Positions 43,811 to 55,861 of a stretch of DNA of 64,000 bases are shown one piece after another (position 1 is the first letter of the stretch; the number at the start of each line of letters is the position of its first letter). The notes below the pieces were generated by a model that was not told the origin of the DNA, did no database searches, and worked only from the letters and a program-made list of their open reading frames with translations. Source of the stretch: Rhodocollybia butyracea. Lineage: Eukaryota; Basidiomycota; Agaricomycetes; Agaricales; Omphalotaceae. The position numbers and the translations under genes were made by a program. Location: contig JADNRY010000135.1 of assembly GCA_015501585.1 (NCBI GenBank), positions 102,984 through 166,983 on the forward strand. The letters run 5' to 3'.

Positions 43811-45635
43811 GTCACCTTCAGTGGAGGGTCATAACGCCACTTTCTATTACTTAGCATGAGCTGCCATGATGGCAAGCCAACAAAAACTCACCTTTGCTCA
43901 GAAATTCCAGTCATGGCCAGCTCCAGCAACTCATGATGTTCATCCTCCAACTCCTCTCATCCTCCTACTTGCCAACTTGTCATTGTCTTGTCCCCTCAAA
44001 TGGCTCCAGCAAGGAGACAACAAAATCCTCATCCAATGTGGTAGCTACACATACTTCCTGGATGTCGGGGAGGCTCAGCGCTGCCTAGATTCCAATACAG
44101 CAAAAATCAGCCTGTGTCATCCTCACAAGGCTGTGTATCCCTGTTGCGTATTCATTTTTTCACTGAACAAGTCAACAGTGAAATTTTGAAGGTAGACTTC
44201 CAACATTCAATCACAAGACAGGTACAATCTACTCCCCAATGCCTACCACAAGGAGAAAATAGTCAGCCTGTCATTTTGGGAACTCTTGGCTTATCCAGTG
44301 TCCGGTCAGGACTCAAAGCAACAATCTTTGTATGGCCAACTACTTCTACACACTGCTACACAGTGCCGAGAGAGGTTTTACAATAAATGACAGACCTAGA
44401 GAGGAAAAGGGGAATAATTTTCTTCAGAAAGGTCCCAGCACTTCAACCGATCACTCACCTACTACTTCTACTCTGGAAAAAAATCACATCCTGTGCTTTG
44501 GCTCTAGTCCCGATGCTTCCCCGGGTATCCATTCCATTCCGATGTCCTCAACCTCTTCCATGCCAAACTTGGTCCAGAACTCAGATTCCATGCCAGGAAT
44601 GGTTATGAAGTAAGAGAAGGAAGTTGGTCCTAGCAAGGACCGGTGGATTGGGTCCTCCTTGAGAGTAAGTAAGAAAAGATGAATGGGAGGACTTAACTAG
44701 ACTATTCTGTGTCCGCTTGCAGTACAGCATGTTGTTGCCTATGATGTCATGTCAATCCGGAACTGGTAGTCTTCCGATGTAGCTTACTGATCTACTTCCC
44801 AAGCTACTTACTAATACTTACAGGCCCGGCAGACAGCTCGTAGAGTACCTGTACTGTAGTATATAACTTGTCAGGTATGAACTTTGAAGGCCAAGCAGTA
44901 TAAAGCAATAGAGCATATAGAGTGGATGCCTCAAGGCTCCGAGTCCCCACAGCGCCGGTGTAAAGTCACATGACTCTGGAAAGACAGCCATGCGCTCCAA
45001 CTGGACCAAAAGGCCACAATATCAGGTCTGACCTGATATGCTTTCCAGACTATATAAATGGTTCACTTCTTGACAGCCAGATACCTATGACACAGTATTC
45101 ACGATCCATTTTCACTAACGGAATAGTTGAATGATTGGAAACAGAGAGAAGTCCTCAGATTTCTGTACCTACAAGTAATTATACAGGCCGCCGCACGTAC
45201 TCTCACGCTACCTGACTTGTACATGTGTACATAATAAAATTAATTGATGTTACAAGTGTTGAAGGTGGACCGCCGGTCCGACGGTTGCTGTTTCAGGTCT
45301 CAGCTGCCCCCCAGTCATGTTACCTGCCGCCCCGTACTTCACCGTATTTGTTCCTGATTGACCTATATATATTAGCTACCGTACTTAGAATAAAGGGATG
45401 GTTTGCGCCCCCCGTTTCAGTGCCCCCGTAAATTCCTCAGATAGAGTTATTGACTTCTATCCTATCAAAGCCTATCGCTCACAACAAGAAAGATAGTCTG
45501 AGAGAGATTGAAATACCTTTGGGTAGACTAGTCTAAGGCTTTTGTAGGATACTGCGGGCAAGCCGCCGCAATACAGATGTCAAAAAAACTCTCCCACCTA
45601 TGACCATCAGTGGGGACAGAGGTAGTCGACCTCAA
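43811..45635. other. No gene recognised
   Basis: Plus-strand frames of 60-107 codons (43866-44613) overlap in different phases and show no domain I know. They might be fragments of a decayed gene. TATATAA-like strings near 45050 and 45370 have no associated ORF. Confidence 0.4.
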
Positions 45636-46033
45636 CACTTCAGGCAACCTCACTTTGGGACCTCTTGGACAGGCACTAGCGTTACAATTTCCTGTCTAAG
45701 GGGTCCCAGATTTCCCGGGCATTTCCATGATGGAAATTTCCATAAAAGCAGCCTAAAAAGCCTGCTTCTACATAGATATCCTGCTCTGTAAGAGTGTATA
45801 TAGTATCTTTACATATATAAGAGGTCCCTGAAGCGAGATTATAGCAATAGCTGTGGTCAAAGCTGTTTTATTACCATATTTAGAATGCCAGCAAAGCGGC
45901 CTAAAAGCTTGTTTATGCATGGGCATTCTACCTAATAACAGTCTATACAGTGTTTATAGATGTACAGTAGATACCTAAAGCGAAATTGAAGCAGATATAT
46001 GGTGTAATAGTAGCACTGCTTTGATATTTGGGG
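45636..46033 (-). mobile_element. Truncated relative of the CACTTCAGGCAACC element
   Basis: Starts CACTTCAGGCAACCTCACTT and matches the reverse of 34268-34190, then jumps to the reverse of about 33770-33490 (GCCTAAAAAGCCTGCTTC, CAAAGCTGTTTTATTACC). It thus has an internal deletion relative to the full copy and lacks the far terminus. No target duplication can be seen. Confidence 0.75.
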
Positions 46034-46279
46034 TACCAGGGGATATTATGGAATTGTAGATCAATCGGTCATAGTAATGGTCTCGTAGATTCTATTTTTT
46101 GTGAGGATTGGCTAAATTACGTTGGCTCTACTTTGACATCAGTCAAGCTTTACTCATGGGCTAAGGTCACAGGTGACTATATACCAGGAAATTTACTAGT
46201 AGTGCACTACTCAGGCCCTTAAAAATCAATATTCAGGAGCACCCATGCATGAGCTTTAGACTCAATCCTGGCCCAAGGT

Positions 46280-46425
46280 CAAGACCCAGGGCCAGGGGTC
46301 AGCAAAATCCTGACCCTGGCCCTTGACCCTCTTTGACCCTCTGCAAGGGCCGGGTCGGGTCGGGTCAACCCTAGCTGGGTCGGGCCGGGTCGAGGGTCAC
46401 TGACCCAGCCCTCCCCATCACTAGT
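46280..46425. repeat. GC-rich GGGTCGGGTC repeat, probable hAT-like MITE end
   Basis: Repeated GACCCTGGCCCTTGACCC and GGGCCGGGTCG strings end in CCCCATCACTAG, which resembles the end of a hAT-type MITE. The opposite end is not identified. Confidence 0.45.
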
Positions 46426-46429
46426 CAAA

Positions 46430-46690
46430 ATGATTGTCTTAAATTTGGGCACTCTAAATGATTGTCTTAATTTAGGGACTCTATTTGATTGTTTGATCAA
46501 GGCAATCCAAATGATTGTCTTAATTGGGCACTCTAAATGATTGTCCTTAAACAGTAGGCAATCCAAAAAATTGTCTCAATTTTGAACATTCTAAATGATT
46601 GTTTGCTCAAGACAATCAAAATGCGTGTTTGGCAAGAAAACATCTATATGATTGTTTTTTCAAAAAATGATTGTCTCAGACAATCAAATT
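46430..46690. repeat. Tandem AAATGATTGTCTTAA array
   Basis: Some eight to ten copies of ATGATTGT(C/T)T with spacers reading TTGGGCACTCTA or CAAGACAATC. Spacers are partly the inverse of the unit (GACAATCA against TGATTGTC), so single strands could fold. Confidence 0.6.
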
Positions 46691-46855
46691 AAGTGTTTTT
46701 CCTTCCCGTAGTGGTCTATCTAAGGTGTTTCAAACTTGGTTTAAAATTTTTGAAGCTTAGGCTAAATAGAAATTCGTCCCTGGCACTGCGGCCATTGCAT
46801 GTCCCAAGTGCATCCAAGCATCTGGCCATGTGTCCTGGCCGACAGTCCGAGACAC

Positions 46856-47665
46856 TGACAAGGTCGTGCAGCCTAGGCCGGAACGGAAGCGGAGCGGACG
46901 TAGGGGCCGAAAGGCAAGATCAGGATCGTGGGAATAATATCCGGAAACGGTGGGACTTCGATGAAGCTATTAGCAACACCACCAAGGTTGTCCCAGAAGG
47001 AAAGGAAGTAAAGTGCAAGAAATCACTGAGGTCGGACCAAGGTATGAGCATGAGAATGGTCCGAGATATGTCCGAGGTAAGGACCAAGCCGAGTCGGCCG
47101 GTATTGGACAGAACGGCGAGAATAAAGAACAAAGAAAAGGACTTAAAGGAAAGCTTGGAAAAGTATGATAACTTGTAACTCGTGTAATTTGTGATTTTTG
47201 GCCAAGGAATGATAGCACAAAGTACCTAGCTTATATACAAGTGACCTAATTGTTAAATAAAGACAATAAAGCCGGACCAAGGTAGTGCCAAGGCCGGAAC
47301 AAGGTGGAATCAATACAAATGATAAAACAATAAGCAATAGAATAGAAAAGACAAAAGAGATGAACGTTGGCACACTGCGGACCGCTGTGGGAAAGGAATG
47401 AGTACCGAAGGAGTCCACCGATATATCGGGCCGAAGGTACGGCCAATAAAGGTGTCGGAAATGTGAGTGCCAAAGTAGGAGTGAATTTGTGAAGTCCAAA
47501 GGTATATCGGAAGGGATAAAATAGAGAATGGAGTTTCGGAGCCGCCAGAGGTTGTGGAGCCTATCGGAGCTGTGAGAGACCGTGAGAAAAGGTGAGGGAG
47601 TCGCCGAGAGTCTCGGAATGAGTCGGAACATCTCGGAATAATGATGGAAAGGCATGAACGTAACA
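46856..47665 (+). mobile_element. Solo LTR, family C (TSD GACAC)
   Basis: 810 bp, TGACAAGGTCG to GAACGTAACA, flanked by GACAC at 46851-46855 and 47666-47670. Composition and motifs (GCCGGACCAAGG, AGAATAGAAAAGACAAAAG) resemble family A loosely, so it may be a related Gypsy lineage. TATATACA near 47232 could be its promoter. Confidence 0.7.
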
Positions 47666-47670
47666 GACAC

Positions 47671-48105
47671 GTGACTAGCCTGAATTTGTCAAGATGGCCC
47701 AGGCCAGTGACTTATATGGGTTTTGTGCCCATCCCATGGCACTTGGCATCTGAAATTTCTGATTCAATCATTGGTGGGACAATGCAACACACTTCAGTAA
47801 GGTGAGTAGGCTGTCAACCATTTGTTAACTAACTGGCTGTTTCTACAGATCATGTCATGGATTCCTATTCATTTGCCAAGTCTTAGATTTTATTTTATCC
47901 AAAGCATTGATGTTACTAGTATGAGTCTGTACCCCACTAATTATGTGTGGACCAGCAATTTGCCCAGTTATCCCCAAAAACTATATTTCTGAATGAGATA
48001 TGATTATAACCTTGCACTGAAATAATGACCAAAGACTCATCAGCGACTAGATTTTTCCTGTACTTCTCAGGAATCCAGAACATGTGAGCATGCACAGTGG
48101 GAAAA
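47671..48105. other. No gene recognised between the LTR and the NACHT-WD40 gene
   Basis: AT-rich sequence with short frames only. It may include the 3' flank of the minus-strand NACHT-WD40 gene. Confidence 0.4.
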
Positions 48106-51100
48106 TCAATCCACCCATCTGTATTTAATGTCCACGTGGAAACTAGAAACCACGAGGTAAGGAGAAAACATTATAGAAAAGAAAAAGGCACATACAGAGA
48201 GGAAACAAAGATAAGGGGTAATGGGTCCATAATCAACCTTGGCTCTCTCAGGTGAGAATGCCACAGAATGGACAATGCCCCCAAATGCCTTTCCAAAATG
48301 CACAACCCATAATCTTATCGTCTCATCATGAGAGCCAGAAACAATTTTGTCTCCATTGGGAGAGAATGCCACAGACGAGACTATACCAGTGTGGCCCTGA
48401 AGTGGCTTACCTTATTGCTCCATCAGGAGAGAATGACACAGCCCAGATCCAGTCTGTATGGCCCTGGAATGGCTCACCAATGGCCTCGCCAGTTTGAGTT
48501 TTCCATAATCTTATTGTTTTGTCAGAGGATCCTGACACAATTCTTTTGCCATCAGGAGAGAATGCTACAGACCAAACCCACTCTGTATGACCCTGGAAAG
48601 GACCATCAATGGCCTCTCCAGTTTGCACATTCCACAATCTTATTGTCTTATCATGAGATCCAGAAGCAATCTTTTCTCCATCAGGAGAGAATGCCACAGA
48701 TGAAACCATACCAGTATGGCCTTGCAATGGCTCACCAATTGCCTTTCCAGTTTGAGCATTCCACAAGCTTATTGTCATATCTTGAGATCCAGAAACAATT
48801 ATTGCTCCATCGGGAGAGAATGCGACAGACAAGACCATGCCACTATGGCCCTGGAACGGCTCACCAATAGCCTCTCCAGTTTGCACATTCCACAATCTTA
48901 CTGTCTCATCATCAGATCCAGAAATAATCCTTCCTCCACTAGAAGAGAATGCCACAGACCAGACTCTACCACTATGGCCCTGGAATCGCTCACTGATGGC
49001 CTCGCCAGTCTGGACATTCCACAATCTTATTGTCTCATCATAAGAGCCAGAAACAATCTTTTCTCCATTTGGAAAAAATGCCACAGATGAGACTGTACCA
49101 GTATGGCCCTGGAATGGCTCACCAATGGACTCTCCAGTTTGAGCATTCCACAATCTTATTGTCTCATCATCAGATCCAGAAATAATTCTTTTTCCATCGG
49201 AGAGGATGCCACAAACCAGACCATATCAGTATGGCCCTGGAATGGCCCACCAATGGCCTCTCCAGTTTGAGCATTCCATACTCTTATTATCTCATCATCG
49301 GATCCAGAAACAATTCTTTCTCCATCAGGAGAGAATGCCACCGAGTTGACCTCTTTGGTATGGCCCTGGAATGGTTCACCAATGGCCTCTCCAGTTTGAA
49401 CATTCCACAATCTTACTGTCTTGTCCTGAGATCCAGAAACAACTATTTTCCCATCAAGAGAGAATGCCACAGACCAGACTGTACCAGTATGGCCCTCAAA
49501 TGGCTTCTCAATGGCCTCTCCAGTTTGAACACTCCATAATCTTATTGTCTTGTCCAATTTTTTCCCCACCAGGAGAGAATGCCACGGACCACACCCAGTC
49601 TGTATGGCCCTGGAATGGCCCACCAATGGCCTCTCCAGTTTGAGCCTTCCATAATCTTATTGTCTTATCATCAGATCCTGAAATAATTTTTTCTCCATCA
49701 GGAGAGAATGCCACAGCGTTGACCTCTTCGGTATGACCATGGAATGGCTCACCAAGTGCCTCACCAGTTTGAGCATTCCACAATCTTACTGTCTTGTCAG
49801 AACATGCCGAAACAATTGTTCTTCCATTGGGTGAAATGCTGACCGCCAATACTCTTGATTCTGTCTTCCATTTTCCAACCTGTGAGCCTACTCTTTTATT
49901 TTGTACTTTCAGTGTACCTTTTAATCTTCCCAAGATTTTCAGTGTGTCAGCCCAGAAAGGCAGAATGCTCAAGTACAAGTGTGGTGTCATGCCACTGACA
50001 CTACTAAAAGTAAAAGTTTCCACTATCTCCTTGACACTGCTTATGTCTTTCAGAATCATCTTAAATGCTCCACTCCTCAATACATTTCCACTTGAATGCA
50101 GAATCTGCATACATATGTCCCAGTTCCTTTTCTCATCATACTCATACTTATTGGTGGCCCCAAGCAAACTCATTACTTCAATCCAATATATGACTTTTTC
50201 ACTCAAAAACCCTTTCAGATTTCTAATAACTGTGTCATCCAAAGCTGATTGTCCTAGATGATATCCCCAATATCTACAACAATAGTGCAAAGTATCATCA
50301 ACTGCATCCGAAATTCTATCTTGAATATTGGGAACATCCTTGTCAGGTATAAAGGATGATGGCAGGTCAGCCATATTGAATCTCAGTTCTTGCATAACTG
50401 TAAAGCATGCATCACTCAGCAATGTGTGGTGCTGCATTGCATCACAGTAGTGCTCCTTAGCACGGCTCTGACTGGATATATATCTGCAAAGGAAGCATGA
50501 AATATATAGATAGCTTGTTCCTGTTTAGCTATATAAAGGACAGATTCCAAATTTGATATAGTCTCCTCTACAAGTGCCAATTCACAATGCAATAATTTGG
50601 CGATCACTTTACAAGGGACTGGCTGTCCAACTGTGATTGCTGTGTGCAATACTCTCAGATACAGTACATGCATATCATATGAAACTTCATCTGAACTAGG
50701 AATAGCATGATCGACAACCACGTCATACAGCTCATCCAGACCCTTGGTCTGACTTGGGTCAGGGGATTCTGCAAGGCTGAGAGCCCATGCTAGTCTTTGT
50801 TTAACTAGTCCTGGTCTAGCAGTGATCCATTTCACCATTGTCGCAGCATAAATGAATAATTTACCAGATCTTTTAGCTAATGCCTTTATATTGTTTTCTG
50901 CAATAATTGGTATTTCTTCAAGCTTTTTGTGGAGAAAAAGGATGATATCACTCTCCACCACATCCATCTCCACATTATGCAGTAAAAAACCTTGAAATTT
51001 GCAGATTCTGAAGTGGACTGGTGAAGTATTCCGCGACATTTTTCTCTGGCCTGCTTGTCAAGAAGAATTTCAGCCCAGGCAGATAATCTCTTGTAATAGC

Positions 51101-51836
51101 TGAGATCAAGGCTTCCAAAACAACATTGACCCCAGTGCACTCATCCAATGCATCAATAACCACTACAGCGCCTATAAAGCCTAACATGTCTGATCTGACA
51201 ACTCTCTTCCATGGCTTGATAATTCTGCACATTAGGAGGTTTTGTAGCCAGGTCTGGATTCTCCTTTAGCTCTTCTTTCAGAGCCTCATCAAAAATAGGA
51301 GACAACCGTGAGAGCTGATAAGCAATGGTTGGAATGATCCTTTGGTACTTGCTACAGCTGGGAATCTGTCTGGAACAGAAGAATGTTCCTGCTAGTAGCT
51401 CCTTTTCTGTAAGCATCTCACAGACTGATTTTGCAATAGTACTTTTCCCTGTTCCAGCCATACCGCAGAGCCAGTATCCTTGCACACCCATGCTCTGTGG
51501 TTGGTCAATCCATTCCCCGATCTTTTTCAAAATCTCAACCCGGGTACCTGGAGTGCAAGATGATTTAGCATGCTCTATGCCATTATCTGCATCATAAAAT
51601 GCTTCTGCAGAGTATTGTAGCTTGTTCGTGAGCATTTCCTAGATACTGTTCTCATACTATTTTTAGAATTGGAATACTTAAGTATATACCTTGTAGCCTT
51701 CACTTTCATTTTCTGTAACATTGTATGTTAATATTGGGACAGCAAGCAGAAAGCAGACCCGCATACTGTAGTAGTTTCCGTGAATGTTCAGGAACTCGCC
51801 TCCCTGGATTTGAAAATTCTGGGCTTGTTGAAACAT
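48106..51836 (-). pseudogene. NACHT-WD40 (NLR-type) protein with frame breaks in the WD40 array
   Basis: The start at 51836 gives FQQAQNFQIQGGEFLNIHGN, an N-terminal motif seen in agaricomycete NACHT proteins. Two introns follow (near 51780-51728 and 51690-51640). The NACHT domain has Walker A CGMAGTGKST (about 51470-51440), Walker B VVVIDALDEC (about 51170) and KFFLTSRPE. A helical linker (50.9-49.9 kb) follows, then WD40 units of 42-43 residues (GHTGxVxSVAFSPDGxxIVSGSxDxTIRLWNxQTGEAIGEPFQ) to the end. Such proteins sense ligands with the propeller and trigger incompatibility or cell death in fungi. Frames change near 50430, 49570 and 49190, and the array stops at 48410 before one last unit at 48370-48250. 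It is either a decayed NLR or indel-rich sequence. Confidence 0.82.
48250..49875 (-). repeat. About thirteen WD40 units with very similar DNA
   Basis: Units repeat every 126-129 bp. Several differ at only a few positions outside the loop residues, for example the CCAATGGCCTCTCCAGTTTG and GAGAGAATGCCACAGA strings shared by most copies. The variable sites fall at the GHTxxV and SGSxDxT positions. High DNA identity points to recent repeat shuffling. Confidence 0.8.
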
Positions 51837-52131
51837 CGATTGTGCAGCAATTAATATTGTTATCAGTACGCTTTCTGATGCCGGTCTTTTTGGGTTTATC
51901 CAGACTTTATCTCGGAAGGAATATGATCAGTTTCAGCATAAAGCACACAGTCAAAATTCAAGTTTACCTCAAATGTCAATGGCAAGGCAAAGCAAAAGGA
52001 TGGGGATCCGGAAAGGGATGATTTAATGAGACGCCTCTTTATATACCAAGATCGCATTGATCTCATGATCATCCATCAATATCAATCCGCCAGTGTTTGT
52101 ACCTTTCTTCCTTACGGTGCCGTGTAATATA

Positions 52132-52655
52132 TAGGGATCCGCACCGTACAAAAACGGCCGTAAAATTCCCAATATTTGCTTGTTACGGGACGGCTACGGT
52201 ACGGCTTCTAACCGTAAAAATATGGTATACGGCAGGTGAGATCGCAGGCTGGGAAGCCCCTGAGTGTCTTAATTGCACATAGGTCACTAATCCAACCATT
52301 TTTGGGCCTGCAGACATTTGAGAATATGCCAAATTCTCCCAGTATGAGGTGCCCGTATAGCAGCCGTATGTAAGTATGGCACATACTCACACGTGCTCTC
52401 GCACTGCCACTGTCCGTATATACAACGATTCGTACATTAGACCACCATCCCAGATAACCTCGTATAACGACTACTACCATCGCGTATTCTCCTGTTACCT
52501 GAAGATCTGTTCGTTAGTGTTCTTCGGGACTGAACGACAGCCTTTCACCGTATGAATACGGCCGTAAAAGGTGCCCCAGGACCCTTTACGGTACGGTTAC
52601 GGACTCATACGGCCGTACCGTAAGCCGTATCTTACGGTTACGGTGCGGATCCCTA
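52132..52655. mobile_element. Non-autonomous hAT-like element, 524 bp (TSD GTAATATA)
   Basis: Ends TAGGGATCCGCACCGTA and exact inverse, flanked by GTAATATA at 52124-52131 and 52656-52663. Subterminal ACGGCCGTA-type motifs are dense. It is the intact relative of the half element at 13817. No ORF of note. Confidence 0.9.
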
Positions 52656-52758
52656 GTAATATATCCTTCCTTCCTCCTTCCTTCCACTTCCATCACGCTT
52701 TGATCTCCCTCAATACTTTCGGTACTCATTGCGAAACCTGTCACAAACCTGTCGCAAA

Positions 52759-53101
52759 CATGACAGCCGAAGAACAGAAACTTGAAGGGAGGCGACCCAA
52801 AGCGGGTTGTATAGTTAGTGCTATCGACTGGGTTGTCTTGTAGGATGTAAACAAGAATGTAAATGCGTTGTCGTTAGGATATCGATGCACATTTGGAGCC
52901 GCTGAGGTAGCGAGGAAGAAAATGGGCCAAGGATCGCCCATCCGACTTGGTGATCTGACGACTAACTTCAGCTATGTTCTTGTCCAACTCTACCCTACCC
53001 CTGGTTCAGTGAATTCGTCCATACCTTTGGCCGAACTGAACTCGACACTCGAGCCTCTTTGTATTAATGCAACAGTAAGCCCATACAAGCCATTATTATG
53101 A
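52759..53101 (+). pseudogene. Unrecognised ~115-codon frame with one in-frame TAG
   Basis: MTAEEQKLEGRRPKAGC starts at 52759. One TAG at about 52842 separates it from VNALSLGYRCTFGAAEVARKK, which continues in the same frame to 53101. No family recognised. It could be a small decayed gene, or the stop could be an unrecognised intron edge. Confidence 0.35.
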
Positions 53102-53472
53102 TTATTATTTATCCAAATACTCGGAAAAACTTTTTTGTTTAATTTTACCTCCATTGAATAACCCTCATACCGCTCAGAGCCAAGTCACGTATCCAATCGA
53201 AAATTCAATCATTATCACACATAATTATCTCGCACAGAACATATACACATGTAACAATGATAGTAAGTCACGGTATGAAATACAACGAATAGAGGAGATA
53301 ATGTTGAAGCTCGTAAACGGCTTAGACTAAGCCACGAATCCTCACGCTATCATCTCCGAACTGAGTCTTCCCCAAGTTCATTTACTTCCACCTCACTATT
53401 CTTGTTGCCACTCAATTATGCTCCTGCGCCTCGTCTGGACGGACGCAGACCATCCATGCACGGCCATTCCCG

Positions 53473-54207
53473 TCAATACCTGATGGATATTCTGTTTCCC
53501 TTCATTCGTCGATTAGTGTACTTGACATTCACGCGGTCACCATTTGTCCTGTTCCAGTCGAAAGCAAGTAAGACGTGAGTGGCATGCGCTAGTTCAGTTG
53601 CGGCGAAGGTACGTCCGAGGGATAGGAAGTGCTTGTTTCTGCTATACAGTTCCGGAAAAGATCGAGGGACGGATTCGGGAGGTTCTTCAGTAGTCGGAAC
53701 GGAAGATGAAGTAAGGTTGGTATTTGGATCTATCCGCAACAGTAATAGAAGGTGATCGATAAAGAGTGTAGAAACTCGCGATAGCAAAGAAAACGAAGAA
53801 AACGCGGGACAGTAAGGAGTGTAAGCGCCAAATGGACAAGTGATACCGGATGAAAGTGAAAACGGAAACGAGGAACTGGAAGGAAGGAAGTTTCTGGAGT
53901 GCGGGACCCGGACGTAGTACAATGGAGATGAGCCCAGTGAACGAACGAGCCGAAATCGTTGAGAGTGAGAGCAGTGCAAGTACAACGAACGAATATCAAA
54001 AAAGAGAAAAATCAAAACAGACCTGGAACTTACCAGACTCGTCGTTGTCCGCCTGTTGGCACCTTCAAACGGGAGAATGTCCCCAGGTCCCTCTAGTATA
54101 AGCATCAACGTCAACCTCTGATCTGAACCGATTTTCAAAACCTCCCCAGATGCAGTAGCAGAACATGCCAGAATCGGATTTGTGACGGCACTCACTCGGT
54201 AATCCAC
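53473..54207 (-). CDS. Unrecognised ORF, possibly the 5' exon of a spliced gene
   Basis: A 244-codon frame. The first part (54207 to 54034) looks most gene-like: YRVSAVTNPILACSATASG and LTLMLILEGPGDILPFEG, followed by a good donor GTAAGT at 54033. The remainder is low-complexity and hydrophobic (intron-like), so the uninterrupted ORF is probably fortuitous beyond that donor. No domain recognised. Confidence 0.35.
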   Translation of the reverse strand: MDYRVSAVTNPILACSATASGEVLKIGSDQRLTLMLILEGPGDILPFEGANRRTTTSLVSSRSVLIFLFFDIRSLYLHCSHSQRFRLVRSLGSSPLYYVRVPHSRNFLPSSSSFPFSLSSGITCPFGAYTPYCPAFSSFSLLSRVSTLFIDHLLLLLRIDPNTNLTSSSVPTTEEPPESVPRSFPELYSRNKHFLSLGRTFAATELAHATHVLLAFDWNRTNGDRVNVKYTNRRMKGNRISIRY

Positions 54208-55537
54208 TCCATGGGCTTGGAAGAAAATGTTGGCATTTTAGGATGCGCTGCACTGAGCGTAACTGTGGTTTGCGAGCGGAATGATATTAGGCAGAAGTTG
54301 TTTGAGCTCGTAGGAAAAGTTGGGTTTGTGCAGGGATCGATGAGACTTCCGCTGTTGCCTATCTAAGGAACATCGCGGTCAATTCTTGAAAGACAAAAAA
54401 AACAAAAAGGAACCTATCAGAAGAAAGAGGAAAGGTATGAACAAACAAGGGATATCAATGAAGTGGGAAATGAGAAGCGACCAACCCCCGAGCCCCAACA
54501 GATAAGACTCTGTTAACAACCTGACTGAATATGAGGGCGGCAAATGAAGATAAGAACGCGAAAGTAAACAGCGAATAGTACCAAAAACAGAGACAGAATG
54601 AAAAGTGAACCGGACTTACTCAGCTTCGACTACTTTCCCCGTCGGAATCAACACTCCATGCGTGCGAGATCTAGAGGCTCGAGGATACAAGCACAATTAC
54701 CAGCTCCGATAGAGACAAGAAAGGGAGAACCAGTATGGATGACTTTTTGTCCACAAACCGGGCAGAGACGCGACTTGGAGCTCTGGAGCTTGGAGAACAA
54801 CATATATCCAAAGAAGTCTTCTATAGGATAGATGTGGTGATGCCCTCGAAGGAACAGCAGCGATCGACAGAGAGAGAAGCCGTATTTTTCGCTGAACTAG
54901 CTGCTCGCCTTGTGGATCCAGAAAAGAAATAATCGCGTCTAATCGCGTGTGATAGGCGCTAACAAGTTCTGCGTGGAATTTACGCCAGCCTGTGCCAAGC
55001 CATCGATCATGTCTTCATCCAACGCCTTGGGCGAACGAGCCCGTCTGATAGAATTCCTACCCCCGACTCAAGAGTCAATATTTCCGTTCACCAAAACCAC
55101 TCGGAGGAGAAACGACAAGATGCAGAGTTTTGGGCACTACAAAAGAAATTGCAGGTACGGCGCGTTTTCAATCGTGTATGTTTTCTTTATCCGTTGGATA
55201 GCTCCGGAATGTGACTCACCACCAAAAAATCGGTCGCGCTCGGATGGCCTTCAATGAAACTGGCGACAGCGAAATTACGCTCATTAGATAATATACAGGG
55301 ATGGGCAAAAGCTCGCAGCAATAACTCTTTCCGACGACAAAGCTATCTATACATTCCAACTCAAGCGCTCATCGACATCAACACCCTCCAACCATCATTC
55401 CCTTCCAGCCTCATCAAAGTTCGTACACATTCCATCGAACTCAGTATGTTTCAGTGATTGCCCAGACGAGGTTGTGCTACAGAATGCGAAAATGACAGTG
55501 AGAGAGATGTACGCGAAATAGAGCGACAAGATACAGA
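54208..55537. other. No confident gene
   Basis: Plus-strand frames at 54598-54831, 54735-54932 and 54949-55257 overlap in different phases, with no domains known to me and no clear splice chain. Confidence 0.35.
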
Positions 55538-55861
55538 TTGATACCACTCACCTTGTGTCTGCTACACCTGCTGCTACTCACAATGGTGCTCATGCAACCA
55601 GCAGTGCCGATGCTGCTCGTGGAGTTGAGTATCTATATCAGCGCTCAGCGGGCGTTGTCATTGAGTATCCCCAACTTTTCCGACAGCCTCAAACCTCTTC
55701 TATCTATTACACCCGGATGCCAGCAGTTTGAGAACGACAATTACGTGCAACGCATCCTACAGATCGGACAATCGTACATCGATATTCCATTTTCGGCAAC
55801 GGACGCTATTCGGGACACTCAACAGTCGATACTAGACTTCCGTGAACGCGCGAACGATTAA
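55538..55861 (+). CDS. Unrecognised 107-codon ORF; relative of decayed sequence at 7.34-7.68 kb
   Basis: The N-terminal 35 residues are strongly hydrophobic (LCLLHLLLLTMVLM...), like a signal or membrane segment. The rest is hydrophilic and ends RDTQQSILDFRERAND. Sequence conservation with 7340-7680, where frames are broken, shows that the region was duplicated and hints that this copy was once or still is a gene. Confidence 0.35.
   Translation: MIPLTLCLLHLLLLTMVLMQPAVPMLLVELSIYISAQRALSLSIPNFSDSLKPLLSITPGCQQFENDNYVQRILQIGQSYIDIPFSATDAIRDTQQSILDFRERAND

Noticed and set aside
46693..47670. ORFs of 161-175 codons in the 46.7-47.7 kb region
   Set aside because: They fall within or across the family C solo LTR and show no domain.
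48328..49643. Plus-strand ORFs opposite the WD40 array
   Set aside because: They are repetitive shadows of the minus-strand WD40 codons, with no independent domain.
53473..54033. Full 244-codon ORF at 53473-54207 as one protein
   Set aside because: After a strong GTAAGT donor at 54033 the frame turns into low-complexity intron-like sequence; only the first part is gene-like.
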